Assembly (NCBI GenBank): GCA_964560425.1
Contig: CAZLLE010000097.1
Span: 1-64,000, forward strand
Direction: 5' to 3'
Length of the DNA: 64,000 nucleotides
From: CAZLLE01 sp964560425
Lineage (GTDB): Bacteria; Campylobacterota; Campylobacteria; Campylobacterales; QNZT01
Both the position numbers and the translations under genes were made by a program. Positions 52,500 through 60,485 of the stretch are shown here, piece after piece (positions within the stretch are counted from its first letter, which is position 1; the number at the start of each line of letters is the position of its first letter). The notes beneath the pieces are model-generated. The model saw only the letters and a list, made by a program, of their open reading frames with translations. It was not told the origin of the DNA and did not search any database.

Positions 52500-53618
52500 T
52501 CACATTCCCGTAAACTTAACATAATATCCAGCTTTTCTAAACTTTGCTTCAACTTGATCTTTTGTTGTTAGATATCTTGCAATATCCTTTTTCTCCAAAT
52601 CTCTTTGTGGAAATAGATATGTAAACTCCTTTTTTGTTTGAGGATCATAGATAATTTTAAATATATAGTTTGGTATATTTATATTTTTATTCATGAAATA
52701 TTTACTTTTTGAAGGAATTGCACCTGTAATTATATATAGTTTTTCTACTGTTTTTAGCTTCTCTCTTACTATGCTCTCTACTGCTGCCATTGCTGATCTA
52801 TTTAATTTTGGTTTTTGTGGAACTATATTTGACATCAAAAAGGACTCTTCTTGAACATGTAAATCAAAATCCATGTTTGCATTTGGTGCTAAATGTCCCC
52901 TATCATATCCTGTATTTGTATAGTCATAACTATATACCCTATCTTTTTTGGGAAGTTCCAAATCTGGTTTAAAATCATCTAATCTAGGAAGAGATTGGCT
53001 TGTCTCCGCATGAGTGAGAGTGTATGCACTCCATATTGATATTTTTTTATTTGTTATATAGCAGTTTGTAAATGCTAATTTATCCAACACAATATCACAT
53101 TTAGATTGTATTGATAATAACATATCATCTGTATCTACAAATGGTGTTTCACTTTTCAAATTTAGATGTGCATTATACTCTTGTACAACATCATCAATAG
53201 ATTTAAATGCCATAAACTCATCAAAGCTTGATAAGATATCATTTACACCTATTAAAATATTATTCTCTCCATACCTTACTGAGACATTATTTGAGTAGTT
53301 AGCTCTATTATCTACAAGTTCAAAGTAGTAGTATGTATCCTCTTTGAGTTTTGTTTTTATTTTTAGATTATTATCCAACTCAAGTTTTTTTAGATCTATC
53401 TCAATAAATTCATCACTATCACTCTCGAATGACTCTTGTAATATATCTTTAAACTCATTGATACTTTTAGGGTATATAACACCATCTTTATCTGGTTGAT
53501 TTTTTATTAAAAGTCTCTTCTGTTCTATCTCCTCAAAAGATAGTTGTCTAGAACCTCCACTACAACCAATATTAAACAGCACAATAGATAAAAATAGTAT
53601 ATTTATTAAAATTTTCAT
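52500..53618 (-). CDS. DNA/RNA non-specific endonuclease, lipoprotein
   Basis: 372 residues. The lipobox LFNIGC puts the lipidated cysteine at residue 19. A poorly conserved N-terminal region (about 25-170) precedes a beta-beta-alpha-metal nuclease domain with the catalytic DRGH motif (239-242, in YDRGHLAPNANM) and SNIVPQKPKLNR, which supplies the metal-binding Asn. Being membrane-tethered on the outside, it is more likely a scavenging, biofilm-DNA or DNA-uptake nuclease than an intracellular one. Monocistronic, divergent from the Fic gene. Confidence 0.85.
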   Translation of the reverse strand: MKILINILFLSIVLFNIGCSGGSRQLSFEEIEQKRLLIKNQPDKDGVIYPKSINEFKDILQESFESDSDEFIEIDLKKLELDNNLKIKTKLKEDTYYYFELVDNRANYSNNVSVRYGENNILIGVNDILSSFDEFMAFKSIDDVVQEYNAHLNLKSETPFVDTDDMLLSIQSKCDIVLDKLAFTNCYITNKKISIWSAYTLTHAETSQSLPRLDDFKPDLELPKKDRVYSYDYTNTGYDRGHLAPNANMDFDLHVQEESFLMSNIVPQKPKLNRSAMAAVESIVREKLKTVEKLYIITGAIPSKSKYFMNKNINIPNYIFKIIYDPQTKKEFTYLFPQRDLEKKDIARYLTTKDQVEAKFRKAGYYVKFTGM

Positions 53619-53721
53619 AAAAACATTTCCAATAATTTGATTTATGAGCTTATTATAAAATAATACTCCTTACTTACCATATCACTTTTATAACCATTTT
53701 TCGATAAAATACCCTAAATAT

Positions 53722-53748
53722 AACAGTTTTACGAGATTCTTAACTGTT
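53722..53748. promoter_or_regulatory. Operator-like inverted repeat before the Fic gene
   Basis: AACAGTT and AACTGTT form 7-base arms 13 bases apart, just downstream of a -10-like GATAAAAT and upstream of the CGGAG ribosome site. Position suits transcriptional or leader control of the Fic gene. Confidence 0.3.
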
Positions 53749-53767
53749 TTTCGGAGAAATAGTCGTC

Positions 53768-55249
53768 ATGAAACTACAAGCTATTGGTTATGAAGCTCTT
53801 ATTCAAAAATTTAATCTTGATGTTATACCAAATTGGCATCGCTCTTTTATTGCTCTTGATACTCATATTCACCGAATTGAGAGAGATGGTAATAGTATTA
53901 GAGAGATATATCCTCAAAAGTACATGATAGATGAAAGTATTATGAACCATTTAGAGTTTGCTTTTAAGTATGATGGAGTTAATCTTGCTATATTGCATCT
54001 GATTTTTGAGCATATAGGCCAAAAAGAGGTTGTTAAATATATTTTAACAAAACCTACAGGTAAATATGTGAGGAAGATATGGTATTTTTATGAATTTTTG
54101 ATGAATATCAAACTACCTATTGAAGATTTGAAACAGGGAAATTATATTGATCTACTAGATACAAAACAGTATTATACTATTAAAAATCCACAAAGCATTA
54201 AGCGATATAGAGTAAGAGATAATCTATTAGGAGATAGAAGATTTTGTCCAATGGTACGCAAGACAAAAATACTCAAAGAGTTTGAAAATAGAAATTTATC
54301 AGCAAAATCAAAACAACTCATGAGAAACTACCCTGATAGAGTATTAAAGAGGGCATTATCATATTTATATACAAAAGAGACAAAATCATCATTTGAAATA
54401 GAACAAATCTCACCATCTACTTCAAGGATTGAGAGATTTATTACTCTTCTCAAAGAGGCACAAAAGGCAGATTTTTGTACCAAAGATAGACTAATTACTC
54501 TTCAAAATCGCATTGTAGATTCTCGTTTTGCAGATAATGATTATCGCTCTAGTCAAAATTATGTAGGAGAGTCTCTCTCTTTTTGGGGAGAGAAAATTCA
54601 CTATATTTCACCAAAACCAAAAGATCTATTATCTCTTATGGAAGGCTTAATTGACTCACATCAAAAGATGATTGGTGATGAAGATTTGGCAGTAGTTCAT
54701 GCTACTGTTATAGCTTATGGATTTGTATATCTACACCCTTTTGAAGATGGTAATGGTCGAATTCACCGTTTTTTACTTCACAATATTTTGGCAAATGAAA
54801 ACTTTACCCCCAAAGAGATTATATTTCCTATATCTGCTGTAATGCTCAAAAATCCAAATGAGTATGAAAATTCGCTAGAGAGTTTCTCTTCAAAATTACT
54901 TTCACTAATAGATTATGAATTAGATGAAGAGGGTAAAATGAGTGTTTTAAATGATACTAAACTATGGTATCAATTTATAGACATGAGTGAACAAGTAGAA
55001 GCTATTTATACTTTTATTACTCAAACGATAGATAATGAACTCAATAGAGAACTAGAGTTTATTGTCAATTATGATAGCTCCAAAAAGGCTATTCAAGAGA
55101 TAGTTGATATGCCTGATCGAAAAATTGACCTCTTTATCCGTTTTAGTATGCAAAATGGGGGAAAGTTATCATCTAATAAACGCAAAAAATATTTTGAATT
55201 TTTGAGTGATAAAGAGGTAGAGTTGATTGAAAAGAGTATCAAAAGATAA
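53768..55249 (+). CDS. Fic family protein (AMPylase-type)
   Basis: 493 residues. The Fic core motif HPFEDGNGRIHR is at 323-334 with an unaltered catalytic His. The inhibitory helix expected before the core is recognisable as SSFEIEQ (207-213): the Ser and the inhibitory Glu (E212) are present but the usual G/N after it is Q. The N-terminal about 150 residues and the C-terminal about 120 are helical. It probably transfers AMP to a protein target and is self-inhibited. No antitoxin gene is adjacent, consistent with an internal inhibitory helix. Confidence 0.85.
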   Translation: MKLQAIGYEALIQKFNLDVIPNWHRSFIALDTHIHRIERDGNSIREIYPQKYMIDESIMNHLEFAFKYDGVNLAILHLIFEHIGQKEVVKYILTKPTGKYVRKIWYFYEFLMNIKLPIEDLKQGNYIDLLDTKQYYTIKNPQSIKRYRVRDNLLGDRRFCPMVRKTKILKEFENRNLSAKSKQLMRNYPDRVLKRALSYLYTKETKSSFEIEQISPSTSRIERFITLLKEAQKADFCTKDRLITLQNRIVDSRFADNDYRSSQNYVGESLSFWGEKIHYISPKPKDLLSLMEGLIDSHQKMIGDEDLAVVHATVIAYGFVYLHPFEDGNGRIHRFLLHNILANENFTPKEIIFPISAVMLKNPNEYENSLESFSSKLLSLIDYELDEEGKMSVLNDTKLWYQFIDMSEQVEAIYTFITQTIDNELNRELEFIVNYDSSKKAIQEIVDMPDRKIDLFIRFSMQNGGKLSSNKRKKYFEFLSDKEVELIEKSIKR

Positions 55250-55259
55250 TCTTTTCAAT
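55226..55259. terminator. Convergent hairpin after the Fic gene
   Basis: ATTGAAAAGA and TCTTTTCAAT form a perfect 10-bp stem around a 14-base loop that contains the Fic stop codon. The minus-strand GGDEF gene ends four bases beyond it. Confidence 0.5.
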
Positions 55260-55262
55260 TAA

Positions 55263-55760
55263 TCAAGCAGTCTCACAATCTCTAAGTTTTGATTCCACTC
55301 TATCCATGAAAGAGCTTGGAGTATCATCATTTTCATGAAGAGTAATTGCATAAGTTAGATCAACCCGAAGAGTTGCAAATGTTTTACTCTCTGATATACT
55401 TTTGATAAGATGAGCTATTTTTTGAGCAGACTCAAGGTTGCATTCAGGAAGCAAAACTAAAAATTCATTATCACTCCACTTAGCCAAAACATCATGCTCT
55501 CTTATCTCATATCCTATACTCTCAAAAAGCTTATCTCTAGCCTCTCTTACAAAAAATGGATCATCCTTATCCCAACTAGCATTAAATAAAATTATAGATA
55601 ACTCCTTTTCATCACTTCTATCATTATGAATATCTGAATTTGCAAATGCTGTTAATTTTTCTTTTGTATAAGTCCCTAGAAAATCGTCAAAAGAGATTTG
55701 ATCTCTCATTTTTTCAGATCTCAAAAATGCTTTTAGAAAGAACATTTTTTTACCAACCAT
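55263..55760 (-). CDS. Small GGDEF-like protein with degenerate active site
   Basis: 165 residues comprising a single GGDEF-fold domain. Where RGGDEF is expected it reads KWSDNEFLVLLP, so the glycines that hold GTP are lost and cyclase activity is unlikely. Surrounding features (FLGTYTKEKL; VDLTYAITLHEND; FMDRVESKLRDCE) keep the fold. It may bind c-di-GMP or GTP or act as a protein partner. The start is an ATG with AAGGTGG seven bases upstream. Monocistronic; its upstream spacer carries candidate small RNAs on the other strand. Confidence 0.75.
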   Translation of the reverse strand: MVGKKMFFLKAFLRSEKMRDQISFDDFLGTYTKEKLTAFANSDIHNDRSDEKELSIILFNASWDKDDPFFVREARDKLFESIGYEIREHDVLAKWSDNEFLVLLPECNLESAQKIAHLIKSISESKTFATLRVDLTYAITLHENDDTPSSFMDRVESKLRDCETA

Positions 55761-55779
55761 AATATTACCACCTTATATT

Positions 55780-55856
55780 TTCTAAAGTTAAACGCCTTAT
55801 AGCAAACAAGCTATCTCACCGTCTTCAGAAATTAGATCGGTTATTTCTTTTTTTTG
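55780..55856 (+). ncRNA. Candidate structured RNA / plus-strand terminator upstream of the GGDEF-like gene
   Basis: On the plus strand ATAGC-AAACAA-GCTAT (near 55797-55812) is followed by ACCG-TCT, nine bases, AGA-T-CGGT (55818-55841; 7 bp with one bulge) and then TTATTTC plus nine T. This is a terminator shape. No plus-strand gene ends nearby, because the Fic gene already has a terminator about 570 bases earlier, so it may close a short RNA that is antisense to the leader of the GGDEF-like gene. Confidence 0.3.
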
Positions 55857-55967
55857 TTAACTAAATTTTAACTTTTAATAATAAATTTATAATTTTGTTA
55901 CCTTTTAGATTATTTATGCAAATAAAACCAGACTCATTATATAATTTTTTTGTTTATATAGTATAAA

Positions 55968-56063
55968 GTATTCTTTTTTTGAGCCGATCTAGTTAGTAAG
56001 ACTTTGTAGCGGTTTATTTTTTAACTCCTCCTCTTTTTATAGGCTGCTACGAAGTTCTTTTTT
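55968..56063 (+). ncRNA. Candidate small RNA with C/U-rich terminator loop
   Basis: A plus-strand stem pairs CTTTGTAGCGGTTTAT (56002-56017) with ATAGGCTGCTACGAAG (56039-56054): 16 bp of which four are G-U pairs that hold only in plus-strand RNA. The 21-base loop is pyrimidine-rich and contains CUCCUCCUCU, complementary to Shine-Dalgarno sequences. TTCTTTTTT follows directly. -10-like boxes TATAAT (55940-55945) and TATAAA (55962-55967) lie upstream. No coding frame fits. The 3' end overlaps the stop codon of the convergent kdsB. The 5' end is an estimate. Confidence 0.5.
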
Positions 56064-56778
56064 ACAAGAATCTATCCAATGCCAATTTCAAATCCTCTTT
56101 TGTATCAATACCAAAGCTTTCACTCTCTACTTTTACCATAGCCACTCTTTTTGAATAATATAAAGCTCTCAGCTGTTCTAATTTTTCAATATCTTCTAGT
56201 GGTGATCTACCAAGTGTACAAAACTCTTGCAAACTCTTTTTTGTAAATCCATAAATCCCTAAATGCCCAAAATAGTTATAATGCTCTTCCCTATTATAAG
56301 GTATTTTACTACGAGAAAAATATATAGCATCCTCTTTATTATCCATGATCACTTTTACATGATTTGGGTCATCTGCAAATCGAGGCTCAATCTCTTTATA
56401 ACAACTCACCATCATGATATCTTCACCATTTTTTTGAGCTAATTTTACTCTATCATATACAGCTCTTACCACATCTACTTCAATAAAAGGTTCATCTGCT
56501 TGGACATTAAGAATAATCTCCCTCTCGCCAAGATTTAGTTTTTGAGAAGCTTCATTGATTCTATCTGTACCACTTTTATGTTCACTACTTGTCATAATTG
56601 CTTCAAATCCATAACCTTTGACAATATCTATCACATCTTGAGAATCTGTTGCAATAGCAACTTTATCAATATTTTCAACTGCTTTCGCCGTTGCTACGAC
56701 CATAGGGACACCACCAATATCGGCCAAAATTTTATTTGGAAATCTGCTAGATGCAACCCTTGCTGGAATAATAATCAT
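56062..56778 (-). CDS. kdsB: 3-deoxy-manno-octulosonate cytidylyltransferase
   Basis: 238 residues. Activates Kdo as CMP-Kdo for LPS inner core. The N-terminus IIPARVASSRFPNKIL is the nucleotidyltransferase motif; NVQADEPFI and the C-terminal GIDTKEDLKLA are typical of KdsB. AAGGG is five bases before the ATG. Divergent from a methyltransferase gene. Confidence 0.96.
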   Translation of the reverse strand: MIIIPARVASSRFPNKILADIGGVPMVVATAKAVENIDKVAIATDSQDVIDIVKGYGFEAIMTSSEHKSGTDRINEASQKLNLGEREIILNVQADEPFIEVDVVRAVYDRVKLAQKNGEDIMMVSCYKEIEPRFADDPNHVKVIMDNKEDAIYFSRSKIPYNREEHYNYFGHLGIYGFTKKSLQEFCTLGRSPLEDIEKLEQLRALYYSKRVAMVKVESESFGIDTKEDLKLALDRFL

Positions 56779-56812
56779 GTAAGCCCTTTTCTAATAATAT
56801 ATTGTTATTACA

Positions 56813-56818
56813 TATAAT
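56813..56818 (+). promoter_or_regulatory. -10 element for the methyltransferase-to-dctM run
   Basis: A perfect TATAAT 22 bases before the TTG start at 56840; the predicted start point is near 56825. AGG lies eight bases before the TTG. Confidence 0.5.
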
Positions 56819-56839
56819 ACTACTTATTAGGTTCAAAAT

Positions 56840-57532
56840 TTGTTACTTTATCAAAATCAAGATGGTTTTTTATTCAATAGTGATTCACACTTTTTATATG
56901 ATTTTATTTCACAACTATCCCCAAAAGGTAAAATATTGGATATAGGGAGTGGTTGTGGTATTTTGGGACTGTTGGTAGCTAGGGATTTCAAAGTAAAACT
57001 AACAGGAATTGACAAGCAAGAGAATAATGTTTTTTTGAGTCAAAAAAATGCACAGGTTAATAATATAGATGCTAATTTTTTTCATGGGGACTATTTTAAG
57101 TATGATTTTAGAGAAAAATTTGATTTTATAATATCAAATCCACCATACTACCATGATGGCGTCTCAAAAAGTCAAAATCAATCTTTACACATTAGTAGAT
57201 ACAATATACACCTTCCATTGGAGAATTTTATTCAAAAAACATGTCAAATACTTAAACCACATGGACACTTTATCTTCTGTTATGATGCAAAACAGATTCA
57301 AAATATTTTACTAATTTTGCATAAATTTAAATTAACACTCAATACTCTACAATTTGTACATGGTAGCGATAAAAAGCCTAGTTCATTGGTTTTTATCCAT
57401 GCAAGAAATAATTCAAAAGCATTAACAAAAATTTTACCACCTATATTTCCATTTATAAATGGTCAAAATAGTGAGATGGTAAAAAAAATTTATAATAAAA
57501 CAAGGACTTATAGTATAAAATGTTCAATATAG
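56840..57532 (+). CDS. SAM-dependent methyltransferase (TrmN6/YfiC-like)
   Basis: 230 residues. Motif I reads KILDIGSGCGILGLLVA and motif IV FIISNPPYY, the NPPY form of N6-adenine or N5-glutamine methyltransferases. The short N-terminus (LLYQNQDGFLFNSDSHFLYDFI) resembles the TrmN6 (tRNA A37) group. The target is probably tRNA adenine but is not proved by the motifs. The start is a TTG. It leads a plus-strand run of tightly spaced genes: YkgJ-like protein, TPR lipoprotein, trpC, dctQ, dctM. Confidence 0.82.
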   Translation: MLLYQNQDGFLFNSDSHFLYDFISQLSPKGKILDIGSGCGILGLLVARDFKVKLTGIDKQENNVFLSQKNAQVNNIDANFFHGDYFKYDFREKFDFIISNPPYYHDGVSKSQNQSLHISRYNIHLPLENFIQKTCQILKPHGHFIFCYDAKQIQNILLILHKFKLTLNTLQFVHGSDKKPSSLVFIHARNNSKALTKILPPIFPFINGQNSEMVKKIYNKTRTYSIKCSI

Positions 57533-57900
57533 TAAAAAAAGAGGGGTTTAATTTTATTTTTAATGCATCAGCTTGTGAAAGTTGTGCTGGAAATTGTTGT
57601 ATCGGTGAGAGCGGTTATGTGTGGGTAACGCCACAAGAAATCAAAGATATATCTTCATTTTTAGATATGCAAGAGATAGATTTTAGACAACAACATCTAC
57701 GAAAAATAGGGTATAAATTTTCTCTTTTAGAAAATAGAGACCAAAATAATTATATTTGTGAATTTTTTGATATTAATCTAAAAAGATGCACTATTTACGA
57801 AGTGAGACCAAATCAGTGTCGAACTTTTCCATTTTGGGAATATTTTAAAACAAATATAGAAGAAGGAGAGAGAGAATGTCCAGGAATAATCCGTTTATAA
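57520..57900 (+). CDS. YkgJ family cysteine-cluster protein
   Basis: 126 residues of the YkgJ/Fe-S oxidoreductase-like zinc or iron chelating family. Cysteines are arranged CESCAGNCC, then CEFFDINLKRC and RPNQCRTFPFW with a final EC near the C-terminus. It binds a metal or Fe-S cluster; the role is unclear. It overlaps the methyltransferase gene by 13 bases and the next gene by 25. Confidence 0.85.
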   Translation: MFNIVKKEGFNFIFNASACESCAGNCCIGESGYVWVTPQEIKDISSFLDMQEIDFRQQHLRKIGYKFSLLENRDQNNYICEFFDINLKRCTIYEVRPNQCRTFPFWEYFKTNIEEGERECPGIIRL

Positions 57901-59195
57901 TACTAATAGTTGCCCTACTTCTAAATGGTTGTGCATTAAAATCTGACAATATTACAAAAGTAGAGAAGCATAAACAGAAGAGTAGTAGTGATAAACCATA
58001 CAAATATGATCTAAGAAATGACCTATATATTTTATCAGCACTTGATCTAAGAGCTATGGGAGATTTTACAAACTCTAGTTATTTTTTTGAAAAACTATAT
58101 GAAAATACAAAAGATACCCAATATCTTCATGATGCAATCAAAAACTATATTGCAATCAAAAATTATCCAAAAATCAAAGAACTTCTAGATAAAATTGCAA
58201 AAGATCACCCACAAGATGTCACAGCCAACCGCTATTTGGTAGCCTATTACATAGATCAAAAAAACTTCTTAAAAGCAGAAGAGCTAATGAAAGAGGTTTT
58301 AAAAACAGAGACATCAAAAGAGCAACAAAAAAGAGATCAAGAACTATTAGCAATTATAGATATTGGACTCAAAAGATATGATAAAGCTTTAGATTTTTAT
58401 GAAGATAAATATAGAGAGACAAAGAGTGAAGAGGCTCTAATAAAAATTGCAAATATACTATATTTTCATCTAAACCTTAAAGAGAAAGCAATTCAACGAC
58501 TACAGACACATGCAAATATGGTAGGTTGTAGTAAAGATTTATGTTTTGCCCTTTTAGAGCTATATCAAAAAGAGCAAGATCTAAATGGATTAGCATCTAT
58601 ATATAAAAAACTATACTTTCAAACAAAAGAGACACAATTTGCAAAGGTTCTTCTTGAACTATATGCATATCAACAAAATTTTACAGATGCCATCGAATTT
58701 TTGGAAGAGAGTAGATTTGATGAATCGATGTTACTTGAACTATATATCTCACAAAAACTCTATCCAAAAGCAAAAGAGTTAGTAATCAAACTATATAATC
58801 AAAGTGGTGGCGATCTAAACTTATTAGCAAGAGAAGCAATGATAGATTATGAGGGGAGTGTAAATCAAAATGACCCAAAACTTCTAAAAGAGATTATCAA
58901 AAAATTTCAAAAAGTAGTAAAACATATAAAAGACCCTCTATACTATAACTACTACGGCTATATATTGATTGATCATGATATTGATGTCAAAAAAGGGATG
59001 GATCTAATCCAAAAAGCACTTAAATTTGAGCCAGATTCACTCTTTTATCTAGACTCATTAGCATGGGGACATTATAAACTTGGAAATACAAAAGAGGCTT
59101 ATAAAATAATAAAACCTCTCATAAAAAAATCAGATGAACCAGATATTTTAGAACATTATAATAAAATAAAAGCAAATTTAAAGGAAGATGATTAG
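57876..59195 (+). CDS. TPR-repeat lipoprotein
   Basis: 439 residues. The lipobox LLLNGC puts the lipidated cysteine near residue 19. The rest is a helical solenoid of TPR-like units (for example NRYLVAYYIDQKNFLKAEEL and the C-terminal SLAWGHYKLGNTKEAYKII). It probably works in the periplasm as a scaffold for envelope assembly; the ligand is unknown. It overlaps the YkgJ-like gene by 25 bases and ends just before trpC. Confidence 0.8.
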   Translation: MSRNNPFIILIVALLLNGCALKSDNITKVEKHKQKSSSDKPYKYDLRNDLYILSALDLRAMGDFTNSSYFFEKLYENTKDTQYLHDAIKNYIAIKNYPKIKELLDKIAKDHPQDVTANRYLVAYYIDQKNFLKAEELMKEVLKTETSKEQQKRDQELLAIIDIGLKRYDKALDFYEDKYRETKSEEALIKIANILYFHLNLKEKAIQRLQTHANMVGCSKDLCFALLELYQKEQDLNGLASIYKKLYFQTKETQFAKVLLELYAYQQNFTDAIEFLEESRFDESMLLELYISQKLYPKAKELVIKLYNQSGGDLNLLAREAMIDYEGSVNQNDPKLLKEIIKKFQKVVKHIKDPLYYNYYGYILIDHDIDVKKGMDLIQKALKFEPDSLFYLDSLAWGHYKLGNTKEAYKIIKPLIKKSDEPDILEHYNKIKANLKEDD

Positions 59196-59196
59196 A

Positions 59197-59982
59197 ATGA
59201 TATTAGATGATATTATGAAAAAGACAAGAGAAGATCTCAAAAAAAGGGAGAAAGAGATGCCTCTTGATTGGCTAGGAAGGTCACTAGCTTACAACCCTTA
59301 TGCTCCAAGAGATGTCAAAGAGTACCTAACCTCAACACCACAAGATCCTTACAAAATCATTGCAGAGGTCAAAAAAGCGAGTCCTAGCAAAGGTATCATA
59401 AGAGAAGATTTTGACCCATTGGTAATTGCACAAACTTATAGCAATGCAGGAGCTGACGCTCTATCTGTTTTGACTGAGCCTCACTTTTTTAAGGGTGATC
59501 TTGAATATCTTACAGGAATTAGAAGATATGTACCTACTCCACTTTTGAGAAAAGATTTTATTTTTAGTGAGTATCAATTGGTAGAGTCTTTAGTATATGG
59601 AGCAGATTTTGTACTATTAATTGCTACAGCACTCACACAAAAAGAGCTAAAAGATCTACTCAACTATACTTGGCATTTAGGTATGAACGCCCTTGTAGAG
59701 ATTCATGATAAATCTGATCTAAAAAAAGCAATCTATGCAGGAGCTGATATTATTGGTATAAATCATAGGAATTTAGAGACTTTTGAGATGAACATGAAAC
59801 TAAGTGAAGAGCTTATTCCACTTATTCCAAATGGTAAAATTATTGTTGCAGAGAGTGGAATAAATAACAAAGAGACAATTATAGAGTTAAATAAAATTGG
59901 TGTAGATGCCTTTTTGATTGGTGAACATTTCATGCGTCAAGATGATATAGCCAAAGAGGTGGAGTTGTTTAAATCACACTAA
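59197..59982 (+). CDS. trpC: Indole-3-glycerol phosphate synthase
   Basis: 261 residues, a TIM barrel that closes the indole ring in tryptophan synthesis. The motif IAEVKKASPSKGII holds the catalytic Lys, then LRKDFIF, and AESGI with GEHFM in the phosphate-binding end. The ATG at 59197 is preferred to one at 59188, which would sit only two bases after AAGGA. It is the monofunctional form, without TrpF. Outside any trp operon; trpD lies at 49921-50904 on the other strand. Confidence 0.95.
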   Translation: MILDDIMKKTREDLKKREKEMPLDWLGRSLAYNPYAPRDVKEYLTSTPQDPYKIIAEVKKASPSKGIIREDFDPLVIAQTYSNAGADALSVLTEPHFFKGDLEYLTGIRRYVPTPLLRKDFIFSEYQLVESLVYGADFVLLIATALTQKELKDLLNYTWHLGMNALVEIHDKSDLKKAIYAGADIIGINHRNLETFEMNMKLSEELIPLIPNGKIIVAESGINNKETIIELNKIGVDAFLIGEHFMRQDDIAKEVELFKSH

Positions 59983-60485
59983 TGATGAAGAAGATATCAA
60001 ATTCCATAGAAGCTACAACAACCTTTTTTGCAAAATTATCCGCTTTTTTAGTTATTGTGCTTAGTATTATGATAGTTTACGAAGCTATTAATCGCTACTT
60101 TTTTCAAAATGGTTCAGTCATGATGCAAGAGTTACAGTGGCATCTTTTTGATATTATTTTTCTTTTGGGGCTTTCATATACGCTCCAACAAGATAAACAT
60201 GTAAGGGTAGATATATTTTATACTCACTTCTCCAATAAAACACAAGCAATAGTCAATATAGTAGGAATTATATTTCTAATCTTGCCACTAACAATTATTA
60301 TTTTAAAAACAAGCTACACCTTTGTAGAGATGAGCTACAACCAAAATGAGATATCATCAGACCCCGGTGGGCTTTGTTGTAGATATATAATCAAAGCAAC
60401 TATACTATTTGGTTTTGTACTATTAGGATTGCAGAGTATTAGTGAACTATACAAAAATTTCTTAACAATCAAAGGTACCAAATGA
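59982..60485 (+). CDS. dctQ: TRAP transporter small permease subunit (DctQ)
   Basis: 167 residues with four membrane helices. LQWHLFDIIFLLGLSYTLQQDKHVRVDIFY is typical of DctQ (the HVRVD motif). A SSDPGGLCCRYIIKA stretch precedes the last helix. It forms the membrane part of a tripartite carboxylate-type transporter with DctM; its stop overlaps dctM by four bases. It starts at the last base of the trpC stop codon, so it may be coupled to trpC. A substrate-binding DctP gene is not adjacent. Confidence 0.88.
   Translation: MMKKISNSIEATTTFFAKLSAFLVIVLSIMIVYEAINRYFFQNGSVMMQELQWHLFDIIFLLGLSYTLQQDKHVRVDIFYTHFSNKTQAIVNIVGIIFLILPLTIIILKTSYTFVEMSYNQNEISSDPGGLCCRYIIKATILFGFVLLGLQSISELYKNFLTIKGTK

Noticed and set aside
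55863..55970. A 16-codon peptide (MQIKPDSLYNFFVYIV) as a possible small toxin in the spacer
   Set aside because: No ribosome site and no hydrophobic or basic toxin pattern; probably chance.
55761..56061. A c-di-GMP-I (GEMM) riboswitch in front of the GGDEF-like gene
   Set aside because: GCAAAC occurs on the plus strand, but the second conserved GACGCAAAG block and the three-way helix are missing and the orientation is wrong for the GGDEF-like gene.
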